Source of the DNA: Terriglobia bacterium
GTDB lineage: Bacteria > Acidobacteriota > Terriglobia > Bryobacterales > Bryobacteraceae
Assembly (NCBI GenBank): GCA_010084195.1
Contig: RGPS01000028.1
Location: 1-40,264 of the forward strand
Direction: 5' to 3'
DNA: 40,264 nt
Under the pieces are notes generated by a model. That model was given only the letters and a program-made list of their open reading frames with translations, made no database searches and was not told the origin of the DNA. Below are positions 24,351-32,739 of the stretch, piece after piece. The position numbers and the translations under genes are program-made. Position 1 is the first letter of the stretch. Each line of letters starts with the position of its first letter.

Positions 24351-25508
24351 ATGGCTGCGACAGTTGGAGTACCCAGGGAGTCTTGCGCCGGGGAACGGCG
24401 CGTTGCACTGACGCCTAAAGCATGTGAAGCACTCGCGAAGGCTAAGCTGCAGGTGATTGTCGAACGTGGTGCCGGACAGGAAGCTGGCTTCCTGGATGAA
24501 GACTACTTCGCCAAAGGAGCGCAGTTAGGCTCCCGTGCGGAAGTCTTCGCCGCCGCAACGGTCATCGTTCAGGCCAAAACCTATGGGTCGAACCCGGACC
24601 ACGGGGCTGAAGACCTCGCCTTACTTCGGCCGGGCCAGCTATTGATTGGCTTCGGCGATCCTCTCACCTCAACATCACAGAATGTGGCCCTTGCCTCGGC
24701 AGGGGTTTCTTTTTTTGCGATGGAACTGGTGCCCCGCATCACCCGGGCACAGGCCATGGACGCCCTTTCCTCGATGGCCAGTCTCGCCGGCTACGAGGCG
24801 GTTCTGCTCGCCGCCGCTGCACTGCCCAAAATTTTCCCCATGATGATGACCGCTGCCGGCACCATTACGCCGGCCAAAGTCCTCATCTTAGGTGCAGGCG
24901 TGGCCGGACTTCAGGCTATCGCCACCGCCCGCCGTCTCGGAGCCGTCGTCAGCGCCTATGATCTGCGGTCTGCCGTGAAAGAGCAAATTGAAAGCCTCGG
25001 CGCCAAATTCGTCGTTCTCGACCTCGACACCGGGGGCGGGGAAGGCGGTGGCGGCTACGCCAAAGCCATGGACGAAACCTTCTACCGTCGCCAGCGCGAA
25101 CTCCTTACCGAAGTGATCCGGGAGCAGGACGTCGTCATCACCACCGCTGCCGTTCCGGGTCGCAAAGCGCCCATCCTGGTAACCACCCAGATGGCCGAAG
25201 CTATGGCGCCTGGTTCGGTCATTGTGGATATCGCAGCCGAGCGTGGTGGTAATTGCGAACTCACTCGTGTGGGCGAGACCGTTGTCCACAAGGGCGTTTC
25301 GGTGATCGGGCCCGCCAACCTGCCGTCACGCGCTCCGTTTCATGCCAGCCAGATGTACGCGACCAACCTCGTAAATCTTCTGAAGCTGATTACAAAGGAT
25401 GGCGAACTGAATATCAATATGGAAGACGAAATCGTGCGCGAGTCACTTGTGACGCACGGCGGCAAGATCGTTCATCCACGTCTTGCGACCTCGGAGGCCA
25501 CGCAGTAA
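24351..25508 (+). CDS. pntAA: NAD(P) transhydrogenase subunit alpha, part 1 (domain I)
   Basis: Encodes 385 residues. The start ATG at 24351 gives the family N-terminus VGVPRESCAGERRVALTPKA; longer starts upstream have no family support. The AlaDH/PNT fold is seen: the N-terminal part (about 1-140), then the NAD(H)-binding Rossmann VLILGAGVAGLQAIATARRL, the loop VVITTAAVPGRKAPILVT and VIVDIAAERGGNCELT. It lacks the C-terminal membrane helices found in fused PntA, because these are a separate gene here. Domain I binds NAD(H) on the cytoplasmic side. It overlaps the next gene by one base in TAATG. Confidence 0.92.
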   Translation: MAATVGVPRESCAGERRVALTPKACEALAKAKLQVIVERGAGQEAGFLDEDYFAKGAQLGSRAEVFAAATVIVQAKTYGSNPDHGAEDLALLRPGQLLIGFGDPLTSTSQNVALASAGVSFFAMELVPRITRAQAMDALSSMASLAGYEAVLLAAAALPKIFPMMMTAAGTITPAKVLILGAGVAGLQAIATARRLGAVVSAYDLRSAVKEQIESLGAKFVVLDLDTGGGEGGGGYAKAMDETFYRRQRELLTEVIREQDVVITTAAVPGRKAPILVTTQMAEAMAPGSVIVDIAAERGGNCELTRVGETVVHKGVSVIGPANLPSRAPFHASQMYATNLVNLLKLITKDGELNINMEDEIVRESLVTHGGKIVHPRLATSEATQ

Positions 25509-25801
25509 TGAACTACGAATTCGGGCTTTATGTCTTCATGCTGGCGGCCTTTGTGGGTTTCGAACTCATTCGCCGCGTCTCTCCCCTGCTTCACACCCCT
25601 CTCATGTCGCTGACCAACGCCATCGCGTCCATCTCGGTCGTCGGCGCGATTCTCGTCAGCGGTGAAGAGCATGCCAGCATCCTGAGCCGTGTCCTTGGCC
25701 TGATCGCAGTGGTCGCGGCCACCACCAACATGGTCAGCGGCTTCCTGATTACGGACCGGATGCTCAAGATGTTCCGCAAGCGGGAGCCCAAAAGCAAATG
25801 A
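25508..25801 (+). CDS. pntAB: NAD(P) transhydrogenase subunit alpha, part 2 (membrane)
   Basis: Encodes 97 residues with three membrane helices (YVFMLAAFVGFELI, SLTNAIASISVVGAILV, LGLIAVVAATTNMVSGFLI) and a basic tail (KMFRKREPKSK). This is the short membrane subunit of the three-gene transhydrogenase found in Rhodospirillum-type and many other bacteria. It overlaps both neighbours, by one base upstream and by ATGA downstream, so the three genes are tightly coupled. Confidence 0.92.
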   Translation: MNYEFGLYVFMLAAFVGFELIRRVSPLLHTPLMSLTNAIASISVVGAILVSGEEHASILSRVLGLIAVVAATTNMVSGFLITDRMLKMFRKREPKSK

Positions 25802-27162
25802 GCCTCCTCGCCCTGCTCTATATCCTGGCCGCCGCGCTGTTCATCATGGCGCTGAAGTGGATGAGCTCTCCCGCGACCGCCCGTCGTGGCGTCATGGCTG
25901 GCGAAGTCGGCATGTTGCTCGCCGTGGTCGGCACCCTGATGCGTCAGGAAGTGGTCAGCTATGAATGGATCGTCGGCGGTCTGCTCGTGGGTGCGGCCAT
26001 TGGTGTCCCGCTTGCCATCCTCATGCCGATGACGCATGTTCCCCAACGAACGGCCATCTCGCAGGCCTGCGGTGCGCTCGCGTCGGCTCTCATCGGTACC
26101 GCTGAGTACTATCGCCAATACCCCTCCGGCTTCACGATGGGGGCTCTGGCGCTTGAAATTCTGCTCGGCTTCCTCACCTTCACGGCCAGCCTGATGGCCT
26201 TCGGGAAACTGAACGAAATGCTGCCCTCCAGGCCCATCACATTCAAAGGCCAGAATTTCGTCAATCTGGGGCTGCTCCTCGCTGCCGTGGGGATCGCCGT
26301 CTCGCTCATCATCAACCCCAATCAGCCCATGCTGTTCCCCATCTTTGTGGGGCTGGCCATGACGTTCGGCATCCTGCTCATCATCCCCATCGGTGGTGCC
26401 GACATGCCCACCGTCATCGCGCTCCTGAACTCCTATGCCGGACTCTCCGCTGCCGCTATGGGCTTCGCACTCGATAACAAACTGCTGATAATTGCCGGTG
26501 CCCTCGACGGTTCTTCGGGCCTGATCCTCTCCATCATCATGTGCCGCGCGATGAACCGTTCGTTCACCAATGTTCTGTTCGGCGCGTTCGGTCAATTGCA
26601 GGCTGCTGCGGTCGGTGGTGAAGTAAAGCCCGTCCGCTCGGCGAGCCCCGAAGAGGCCGCCCAGATTCTGGAGGACGCCCGCAGTGTCATCATCATCCCG
26701 GGTTACGGTATGGCCGTCGCCCAGGCCCAGCACAAAATCCGCGAACTCTACGACGCCCTCACTAAAAAGGGCATCGATGTGAAGTTCGCCGTCCACCCGG
26801 TCGCCGGTCGTATGCCGGGCCACATGAACGTCTTGTTAGCCGAAGCCGATGTCCCCTACGACAAGCTAGTCGAAATGGACGACATCAATCCGGAAATGGG
26901 TATGACGGACGTAGCGCTGATCGTCGGCGCGAATGATATCGTCAACCCCGCTGCAAAGAACGATCCGACCAGCCCGATTGCCGGGATGCCGATTCTGGAT
27001 GCCTACAAAGCCCGGACCGTGATGATCATCAAGCGCGGCATGGCCGCCGGTTTTGCGGGTATCGATAACGAACTCTACTACGCGCCGAATACGCTGATGC
27101 TGTTCGGGGATGCCAAGAGCTTCGTGGCAAGCCTGGTGAAAGAACTCGCCGGGGGCCATTAA
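25798..27162 (+). CDS. pntB: NAD(P) transhydrogenase subunit beta
   Basis: Encodes 454 residues. The N-terminal two thirds is membrane (about nine helices, for example LLALLYILAAALFIMAL and FVGLAMTFGILLIIPIGGAD). The C-terminal domain III binds NADP(H): VIIIPGYGMAVAQAQHKI, VHPVAGRMPGHMNVLLAE, ALIVGANDIVNPAA and the closing MIIKRGMAAGFAG. With PntAA and PntAB it couples proton entry to hydride transfer from NADH to NADP+ and would supply NADPH for biosynthesis. The neighbouring kor operon also contains a pyridine-nucleotide-linked flavoprotein. Confidence 0.95.
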   Translation: MSLLALLYILAAALFIMALKWMSSPATARRGVMAGEVGMLLAVVGTLMRQEVVSYEWIVGGLLVGAAIGVPLAILMPMTHVPQRTAISQACGALASALIGTAEYYRQYPSGFTMGALALEILLGFLTFTASLMAFGKLNEMLPSRPITFKGQNFVNLGLLLAAVGIAVSLIINPNQPMLFPIFVGLAMTFGILLIIPIGGADMPTVIALLNSYAGLSAAAMGFALDNKLLIIAGALDGSSGLILSIIMCRAMNRSFTNVLFGAFGQLQAAAVGGEVKPVRSASPEEAAQILEDARSVIIIPGYGMAVAQAQHKIRELYDALTKKGIDVKFAVHPVAGRMPGHMNVLLAEADVPYDKLVEMDDINPEMGMTDVALIVGANDIVNPAAKNDPTSPIAGMPILDAYKARTVMIIKRGMAAGFAGIDNELYYAPNTLMLFGDAKSFVASLVKELAGGH

Positions 27163-27197
27163 AATCCGCAGGGCACAAAAGCGCTAACATATAAGTC

Positions 27198-27413
27198 ATG
27201 CGCAGCGAATTCACGGCAATAGTTGAGCAGGACGGCCCTTGGCACATTGCGTATTGCGCCGAAGTCCCCGGGGCGAATGGCCAGGGCAAGACGCGCGAAG
27301 AATGCCTGGCCAACCTAAGGGAAGCGATTAGCCTGATTCTCGAATACAGACGAGAAGAGTCACTTCGAGCTCTGCCACCGGAAGCAACGCAGGAGCTAGT
27401 CGTCGTCGGATGA
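27198..27413 (+). CDS. HicB-family antitoxin
   Basis: Encodes 71 residues. The HicB fold core FTAIVEQDGPWHIAYCAEVPG, the tail of the GANGQGKTREECLANLREAI helix and the C-terminal hydrophobic strand LVVVG are recognisable. It is short and carries no obvious added DNA-binding domain, which is normal for the shortest HicB group. It overlaps the HicA gene by 4 bp. Antitoxin first, toxin second is the reverse of the classical E. coli hicAB order but is common elsewhere. Confidence 0.8.
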   Translation: MRSEFTAIVEQDGPWHIAYCAEVPGANGQGKTREECLANLREAISLILEYRREESLRALPPEATQELVVVG

Positions 27414-27601
27414 AGCGAGAGGCTCTTCTCCGCCACTTACGCCGTAATGGGTGTGTGGTTCGGAGAGAAGGTAAGGAACACGCCATCTGGGAGAATCCAC
27501 AAACGGGGCATGCGGAGGCTGTGCCGCGTCACGTCGAGATCTCAAACATTCTGGCAAAGCACATCTGCCGAAGGCTCTCGATTCCGGCTCCGCCCGGTTA
27601 A
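27410..27601 (+). CDS. HicA-family mRNA-interferase toxin
   Basis: Encodes 63 residues. The double-stranded-RNA-binding-like HicA fold is visible in REALLRHLRRNGCVVRREGK, with the catalytic histidine in EHAIWENP (H25) and the following EAVPRHVEISNILAKHIC. Length and motif order are normal, so it appears active. HicA toxins cut mRNA and tmRNA. Expressed from the antitoxin's promoter. The 135 bases beyond its stop hold no supported gene. Confidence 0.82.
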   Translation: MKREALLRHLRRNGCVVRREGKEHAIWENPQTGHAEAVPRHVEISNILAKHICRRLSIPAPPG

Positions 27602-27736
27602 TCTGCGTTGTGTTCTGGGGATGCTGAGTGAACCTGTGCCTTGCAGTATCGCGCCCCAAGTCTCCCCGTTGTCCGGTTCGACCCTATACCTGGACCACAA
27701 ACAATGGAAGACATTTTGGGAAGACATTATGGTCTT

Positions 27737-28027
27737 CTATCCTGCGAATGAAGCCGGTGACAAGGGCACACATTTCATGGGGGCGGTCGTTACAATGCCC
27801 GCGCGAAGTGTTCCCGTTGGCGTTTCCAAATTCCTGTCTACCGTCAGAACAATCCGGGACTCGGCCTCAGCCAATTCCAGAATCGCGAGATCTCTCCAGC
27901 CCGGGCAATCGGTTCGGACCCAAAGAACGTCCTGGCCCTCGGCGCGTAGTGCGTCGACTACCGGCTTCGGGAAATTCTCATCTGCGAGTCTGCGACGAGA
28001 CGCATCGGCGGGAATGTTAGCTGGCAT
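27737..28027 (-). CDS. DUF5615 PIN-like protein, C-terminus unusual or truncated
   Basis: Encodes 96 residues. RRLADENFPKPVVDALRAEG, then QDVLWVRTDCPGWRD and RIVLTVDRN are the conserved DUF5615 blocks: D of LADENF and the D-x-D/N of TVDRN would be metal ligands. In the family a further 25-40 residues with a G-V-V/I-L-F/L-R block normally follow, but here the end (ETPTGTLRAGIVTTAP) is unrelated and stops early, suggesting loss of the C-terminal region. It lies just after the DUF433 gene. Activity is doubtful. The family is a PIN-like toxin by inference from fold and pairing with DUF433. Confidence 0.6.
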   Translation of the reverse strand: MPANIPADASRRRLADENFPKPVVDALRAEGQDVLWVRTDCPGWRDLAILELAEAESRIVLTVDRNLETPTGTLRAGIVTTAPMKCVPLSPASFAG

Positions 28028-28028
28028 A

Positions 28029-28208
28029 TCACAGGCACGCCAGAATATCCTCGCGAGTCAGGCCCGGATAGTTTTCCACCCGGTCAGATTCCGATTGACC
28101 TGTGGCGAGCAGTTCGAGGATAAACTCGACCGCAAGACGTGTGCCGCGAATGACCGGTTTCCCTCCCACGATCTTGGGGTCGACGACGATCAAATCCGAC
28201 TCTCGCAA
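28029..28208 (-). CDS. DUF433-family antitoxin-like protein, TTG start, C-terminally short
   Basis: A gene easily missed because it starts with TTG at 28206-28208 and is only 59 residues. Reading on the minus strand: RESDLIVVDPKIVGGKPVIR, GTRLAVEFILELLATGQ, then ENYPGLTREDILACL and TGA at 28029-28031. These are the family blocks (D-P-x-I-x-G-G-K-P-V-I-x-G-T-R and Y-P-x-L-x-x-E-D-I). After the stop, TAT-GCC-AGC (Y-A-S) remains in frame where homologues continue as A-Y-A, so a stop codon replaced the expected Ala codon. An AGGG lies about ten bases before the TTG. DUF433 proteins pair with DUF5615 proteins. It starts 11 bases after the upstream peptidase gene. Confidence 0.55.
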   Translation of the reverse strand: MRESDLIVVDPKIVGGKPVIRGTRLAVEFILELLATGQSESDRVENYPGLTREDILACL

Positions 28209-28219
28209 CAGTTTGCGCC

Positions 28220-29956
28220 CTACTTCACAAACTCTGCCAAGACCGCCTTCCGCAACAACCCTGGCGGCAGCAACCCCTGACTCAAAATGAAATCGTGGAA
28301 TTTACCCGCCTCAAATTTCGCCCCCATCGCCTTCTCCACTTCCAGCCGTAACTCCAGCAGCCGCGAGTACCCGTCGTAATACGAGACCGCCTGCCCCGGC
28401 ATCCGGAACGTGAAACGCTCCACTTCCTCTGTCGCAAAGGCCTTCGAGCAAACCACGTCCTCTTCCAGAACCCGCATCGCCTGCTCCGGTGTGATCTTGC
28501 CTGCCTGCAACTCCGGATCCAGGAACGCTCGCGCCGCCCGCAGCATCCGCAACTGCAGCGAAATCAGCTTACCCTCATCCGGCATATACGGCAGCATGAA
28601 CCACTCTGCATACAGACCCCAGCCTTCCACGTTCGTGCTGTTAAACGCGAACATCGCCCGGGCCAGCGACACGCCCCGTTCCACCATCGACGCGAACTGC
28701 AACTCATGCCCCGGCCTCGCCTCGTGCGCCGTCAACGTCCAGGCCGCCGCTGCAAAGGTGAAGTCGTCATACTTCATCTCCACGCCATTAGCACCCTTCG
28801 TCGCCAGCGGCAGCACAAAACTCCCGCGCTCGCCCTTGTTGTTCATCAGCGGCGGAGGCTGCATATGCGGAGCAGGCTGCTGCGCCGTTTCAGCCGCCGA
28901 AGCAATCACAATCCGTGCCGGTCTCGTCGGCAACGTCAGCAACTTATTCTTCCGGACAATCTCCTCAATCGCCTTCAGTGTCGCCTCATACTTTGGCAAA
29001 ATGTCATCTGCCGCGAACTGCTCTTTCTTCAGTGCCCGGATCACACTCCGGTAATCCGACGACGGCAGCTTCCGCGCCTTCGCCACACGCACCGCCACTT
29101 CCGCCATCTGCTTCTGGATATCAATGAACCCGGCATGCGCCAGCTTCGCCAGTTCTGCCGACGTGTAATCCACGCCGTAGTTGTCGAGCGCCGTCTGGTA
29201 AATCGCCGGAGGCAGCCGGAAATCTGTCCGCGCCCGGGGCATCACTTCCTTCCGTACAAACTCGTCGTACTCGGCCAACTGCTCCCGCAGCTTCGCGTAA
29301 GCCTCGCTGTATCCCTGCAGCTTGTACTTCTCCAGCAAAATACCCAGACCTGTCACCAGCGTCGAGGTATTCTCCAGGTTCTTCTCCACCTGCAGCTTCG
29401 CCGGTCCCAGCAACGCCGGATTCTTCGCCTGAGTGCGATACCGCTCCATTGCGAGCTTCGTAATCGGCGTGTACCCAGCCTCCAGCCCTGTATACCTCCG
29501 CAGTCGCACTACTGCCGCCGGACGCCGCCCTGCCGCCGTCTGCTCATCCAGCAGCGTCTTCTCGCCGGAGAAAATCAGCCCGGCCACATTCATGTACGGC
29601 AGGAAGGTCTTTTCACTCGCCTCCTGCGACCGCAGATCGCGCTCCACATCGGCAATCAGAATCTCCAGATCCTGCTTCACAAGCGGATCGGTCTCCTTCG
29701 CCATCCGCGCACGAAGCTCCTTGCCCGCCGCTTCCAGATCCGCCTTGCTCTTCGCGGAGTTCTCCGCAGTTGGCTGTGAGATCTTCTCGTCGAACCCCGG
29801 CATGCCCTGCGAAGATGCGCCTTCAGGCCCATACTTCGCCCCAAGATCAATCAGTAGTTGCGCATTCTGATTGCTTTTTGCAACCCAGGCCTGCGGCGTA
29901 GTCTGCGCCAGCAGACCAACCCCCGCCAGCGCCAATAGCCAACGCGAACTTACCAT
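28220..29956 (-). CDS. Secreted DUF885-family peptidase-like protein
   Basis: Encodes 578 residues from the ATG at 29956, with signal peptide VSSRWLLALAGVGLLAQTTP. An upstream ATG at 30001 would extend into the overlapping gene and is less likely. The DUF885 motif HEARPGHELQ (about residues 412-421) is the presumed zinc/active-site helix; the conserved PGQAVSYYDGY block follows near the C-terminus. The family is thought to be a metallopeptidase or carboxypeptidase-like group; the exact substrate is unknown. It overlaps the M13 peptidase gene by 7 bp, so the two exported peptidases are co-expressed, which fits degradation of peptides outside the cytoplasm. Confidence 0.85.
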   Translation of the reverse strand: MVSSRWLLALAGVGLLAQTTPQAWVAKSNQNAQLLIDLGAKYGPEGASSQGMPGFDEKISQPTAENSAKSKADLEAAGKELRARMAKETDPLVKQDLEILIADVERDLRSQEASEKTFLPYMNVAGLIFSGEKTLLDEQTAAGRRPAAVVRLRRYTGLEAGYTPITKLAMERYRTQAKNPALLGPAKLQVEKNLENTSTLVTGLGILLEKYKLQGYSEAYAKLREQLAEYDEFVRKEVMPRARTDFRLPPAIYQTALDNYGVDYTSAELAKLAHAGFIDIQKQMAEVAVRVAKARKLPSSDYRSVIRALKKEQFAADDILPKYEATLKAIEEIVRKNKLLTLPTRPARIVIASAAETAQQPAPHMQPPPLMNNKGERGSFVLPLATKGANGVEMKYDDFTFAAAAWTLTAHEARPGHELQFASMVERGVSLARAMFAFNSTNVEGWGLYAEWFMLPYMPDEGKLISLQLRMLRAARAFLDPELQAGKITPEQAMRVLEEDVVCSKAFATEEVERFTFRMPGQAVSYYDGYSRLLELRLEVEKAMGAKFEAGKFHDFILSQGLLPPGLLRKAVLAEFVK

Positions 29957-31962
29957 ATCCGACAACCCTTCTCGCTCACCATCGGCTGTCCCACCTGGCA
30001 TCCAAACGCTTTCTGAAATTCCGGCATATTCTGTACGACGCCGTTCACCCGGTAACGTCCCAGCGAATGTGGATCGGTCACCGCCCGCAGCCGCGCCGCT
30101 TCCTCACTAATGTTCTGGCACCACACCTGCCCGTACGCCAGAAAGAACCTCTGCTGCGGCGTGTAATCCGCCACCGCCGGCATGCTCTTCCCGCCCGCCG
30201 CATCCAGCTTCGCAATCGCGTCCATCAGCGCCATAAACGCCAGCCGGACGCCGCCATTATCCGCACCGTTCTCACCCAGCGTCAGCTTCCCGTTCAGATT
30301 CGTATCCGCCGTGGCCTTGAACGCACCATACTCCTGCACGATGCAGTCGGCGCGCTCCTTGAACTTCTTCCCGTCTTCTTCAGTCCACCAATCCCGCAGG
30401 TTGCCGTCGCCATCATATTGCCGACCGGAATCATCAAAACCGTGCGTCAGTTCATGCCCCACCACCGCGCCGATCGCTCCATAATTCGCCGCCTCGTCGC
30501 CGCCCTTAAAGAAGAACGGAGGCTGCAGAATCCCCGCCGGAAAATTGATGTTATTCGCCGCCGGACTGTAATACGCATTCACCGTGGGCGGCGTCATGCT
30601 CCACTCAGCCTTATCCGGCGGATGCCCGATCTTGTCCAACTGGCGACGGAACGCAAACGCCGACACACGCTCATCGTTCCCCACCAGATCTCCCCGCACA
30701 ATCTTCACGCTCGAATAGTCACGCCACTTCTCGGGATACCCGATCTTGTTTGCGACCTTATGCAGTTTTTCCAGAGCCTGCTTCTTCGTCGTCTCGCTCA
30801 TCCACTCCAGCGACTGGACGTCCTTCTCCATGGACGCTTCAATTTCCGCCACCATCTTCAGCGTCCGCTGCTTACCTTCTTCACCGAACGTCCGCTCCAC
30901 ATACTCTTTGCCCAGAGCCTCACCCAGTTGCCGGTCCACCATCACCACGCACCGTCTCCAGCGCGGAGCCAGTTCTTTCACCCCCGAAAGTGTGGCGTCA
31001 CTGAACTGGAAATCTTCCGCGACAAACGCCTTCGGCAGCATGCCGGCGGCGTCCTTCACCACATGCCAGGTCAGGTACGTCTTCACATCTGCAGCCGATG
31101 CCGCAGCCAGCACGGAACTCATGCCCGTAAGGAATCCCGGCGTCGCACTATTGAACGAGTCCATGCCTAACTTCACGCTCTTCAGGTATGCATCCCACGC
31201 AAATCCGGAAGCCGTCTGCCCCAGCTGTACCAGCGTCACCGTGTTGTATCTCTTCTGTGGATCCCGCAATGTCACGCGGTCTGCTGAGACTTTCGCGAGC
31301 GCCGTCTCCATTTCCATCACGGCCTTCGCTTCTGCCGCAGCCCGAGCCGCATCATGGCCCAGCAGCCCAAACATCTTCTGCACATGCGCGACGTACTTCG
31401 CCTTCAGCTCTTCTGACTTCGCATCGGTCTTCAGATAGTAATCCCGATCCGGCAAAGTCAACCCGGCCTGACTCAGGTTCGCGATCGTCTTGTTCGAGTC
31501 CTTCGCGTCCTGCGTCGGCCCCAGGCGGAAGAGAACATTCACGCCGGCGGCATGCAATCGCGCCACTTCTTCTGCCAGCCACGCCTTCCCCGAACCCTTC
31601 GAAATGCGGTTTAGAGTCGGCTGCAGTCCCGCAAGCCCCTTCTTCTCAATCGCGGCTTCATCCATACAGGACGCGTACTGATCGCCAATCATTTTCTGAT
31701 TTGACGTCCGGCCCGGCTTCTCAACCGCCGCCCCCTCCAGAATCGACTTGAGTGTCTCCCGATTCCGCATCGCCAGTTCATCAAACCGGCCCCAACGCGA
31801 TTGATCGCCCGGAATCGGATTATTCTTCATCCAGATGCCGCAGGCATATTGATAAAAGTCATTGCAGGGGCTGGACGCCCGATCAATGGCACCTAAGTCA
31901 ATCCCCGCCGTTTGAGCAAACGCGACAGAACAGAAAACGGCCGCTGAAAGAACAAAACGCAT
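29950..31962 (-). CDS. M13-family zinc metallopeptidase (neprilysin/PepO-like)
   Basis: Encodes 670 residues, a full-length M13 enzyme. A signal peptide (RFVLSAAVFCSVAFAQ) precedes the characteristic SPCNDFYQYACGIWMKNN. The active site is complete: substrate-binding NAYYSPAANNINFPAGIL, zinc helix HELTH followed by GFDDSGRQYD, and the third ligand in GENGADNGGVRLAF. It ends with CRIW, the family's usual C-R-x-W end. Neprilysin-type enzymes cleave short peptides on the amino side of hydrophobic residues. Predicted periplasmic or outside the cell. It overlaps DUF885 by 7 bp; the short gap on the upstream side (31963-32004) lies before the VapC gene. Confidence 0.95.
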   Translation of the reverse strand: MRFVLSAAVFCSVAFAQTAGIDLGAIDRASSPCNDFYQYACGIWMKNNPIPGDQSRWGRFDELAMRNRETLKSILEGAAVEKPGRTSNQKMIGDQYASCMDEAAIEKKGLAGLQPTLNRISKGSGKAWLAEEVARLHAAGVNVLFRLGPTQDAKDSNKTIANLSQAGLTLPDRDYYLKTDAKSEELKAKYVAHVQKMFGLLGHDAARAAAEAKAVMEMETALAKVSADRVTLRDPQKRYNTVTLVQLGQTASGFAWDAYLKSVKLGMDSFNSATPGFLTGMSSVLAAASAADVKTYLTWHVVKDAAGMLPKAFVAEDFQFSDATLSGVKELAPRWRRCVVMVDRQLGEALGKEYVERTFGEEGKQRTLKMVAEIEASMEKDVQSLEWMSETTKKQALEKLHKVANKIGYPEKWRDYSSVKIVRGDLVGNDERVSAFAFRRQLDKIGHPPDKAEWSMTPPTVNAYYSPAANNINFPAGILQPPFFFKGGDEAANYGAIGAVVGHELTHGFDDSGRQYDGDGNLRDWWTEEDGKKFKERADCIVQEYGAFKATADTNLNGKLTLGENGADNGGVRLAFMALMDAIAKLDAAGGKSMPAVADYTPQQRFFLAYGQVWCQNISEEAARLRAVTDPHSLGRYRVNGVVQNMPEFQKAFGCQVGQPMVSEKGCRIW

Positions 31963-32004
31963 CTGAAGAAACCTCAGACTGAATGTTACGACAGGCAGAG
32001 CGAG

Positions 32005-32400
32005 CTATTGAGAAACCACGAGCCGCAAATCGGTCCGGCCAAAGTCATTGCCCTTGAACAGCAACGGCTCGTTCGTGATCTTCGCCAGCGCGTACGTGAA
32101 GCAATCGCCAAAATTCAGCGCCGCCCGATGGAGGCTTCTGCCGTAGCGCCAGTGCGCCAACAATGCAGTCTGACCTTGCTCAATGGTTACGGGTTGTATC
32201 GACAGCTTCAGAGTCCTGATCGCGAATTCCAACTCCTTGCTTCCGGCCCGGCCCAGGGCCTTTTCGAGAACGATGCCAGCTTCGACAAGTGACACGACGG
32301 AAACAAGTCGAATGCTGTCTTCAAAAATAGCGCTCGCAAATGCCGCAGCCTCTGGCTCCTCTAAAACGATGCAGACCAGTGCGGAGGTATCGATCACCAT
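32005..32400 (-). CDS. PIN-domain toxin (VapC family, second pair)
   Basis: Encodes 131 residues. Acidic PIN residues: D4 (VIDTSALVCIV), E40 (SLVEAGIVLE), D99 (NFGDCFTYALAK) and D119 (KGNDFGRTDL). This is the compact VapC pattern of site-specific ribonucleases, and it looks intact. It shares one base with the upstream antitoxin gene. The pair is unrelated in sequence to the first vapBC pair of the window, so the two are independent acquisitions. Confidence 0.88.
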   Translation of the reverse strand: MVIDTSALVCIVLEEPEAAAFASAIFEDSIRLVSVVSLVEAGIVLEKALGRAGSKELEFAIRTLKLSIQPVTIEQGQTALLAHWRYGRSLHRAALNFGDCFTYALAKITNEPLLFKGNDFGRTDLRLVVSQ

Positions 32401-32660
32401 CAGGTCGGAAGGCCATTCTCGTCATACCCGATGATTTCATCGGCACTCCGATAGTCCAGCCGGGGGACAAGGCGAAGTCTCGCCCACATTTCTTCCATCA
32501 ACTCCATGATGTTCTCCTGCTCTGGAGAAACCTTAGCCCGTTCCCGCTCCAGGCGTTCGGCAAGCGCAGTCTTCACCACATCCGTCAACGATTCACCCGT
32601 CAGACTCTGGAGTTCCCGGAGAATCTGCTCCGCTTCATCGTTGCGAATATGAAAGGCCAT
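32400..32660 (-). CDS. VapB antitoxin (PSK/Rv0623-type)
   Basis: Encodes 86 residues. The N-terminus FHIRNDEAEQILRELQSLTG, followed by SLTDVVKTALAERLERERAK, is the PSK-type antitoxin signature (strand plus helices binding DNA), and the C-terminus is acidic (YRSADEIIGYDENGLPT), fitting toxin binding. A perfect 8-bp inverted repeat lies 10 bases upstream of the start codon. It precedes vapC with one shared base. Confidence 0.87.
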   Translation of the reverse strand: MAFHIRNDEAEQILRELQSLTGESLTDVVKTALAERLERERAKVSPEQENIMELMEEMWARLRLVPRLDYRSADEIIGYDENGLPT

Positions 32661-32670
32661 ACGCTTCGAG

Positions 32671-32697
32671 TATACACTGCACGGGAATGAGTGTATA
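32671..32697. promoter_or_regulatory. Operator-like inverted repeat upstream of vapB
   Basis: TATACACT (32671-32678) and AGTGTATA (32690-32697) form a perfect 8-bp inverted repeat with an 11-base spacer, 10 bases before the vapB start. A site of this shape is typical for autoregulation by a ribbon-helix-helix antitoxin complex. It also contains -10-like sequences; the exact promoter is not resolved. Confidence 0.55.
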
Positions 32698-32739
32698 TCG
32701 GGCGTATGGCCCCGTACTTCAATAAAACTGCACTGTTAC

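Noticed and set aside
25591..26823. Minus-strand open frame (about 410 codons) opposite pntAB and pntB
   Set aside because: Antisense of transhydrogenase genes with complete motifs; its translation is low-complexity D/E/G/R/H-rich sequence with no domain.
30067..31170. Plus-strand open frame (about 367 codons) opposite the M13 peptidase
   Set aside because: R/H/L/P-rich antisense frame; the opposite strand has a full peptidase with HELTH and GENGAD motifs.
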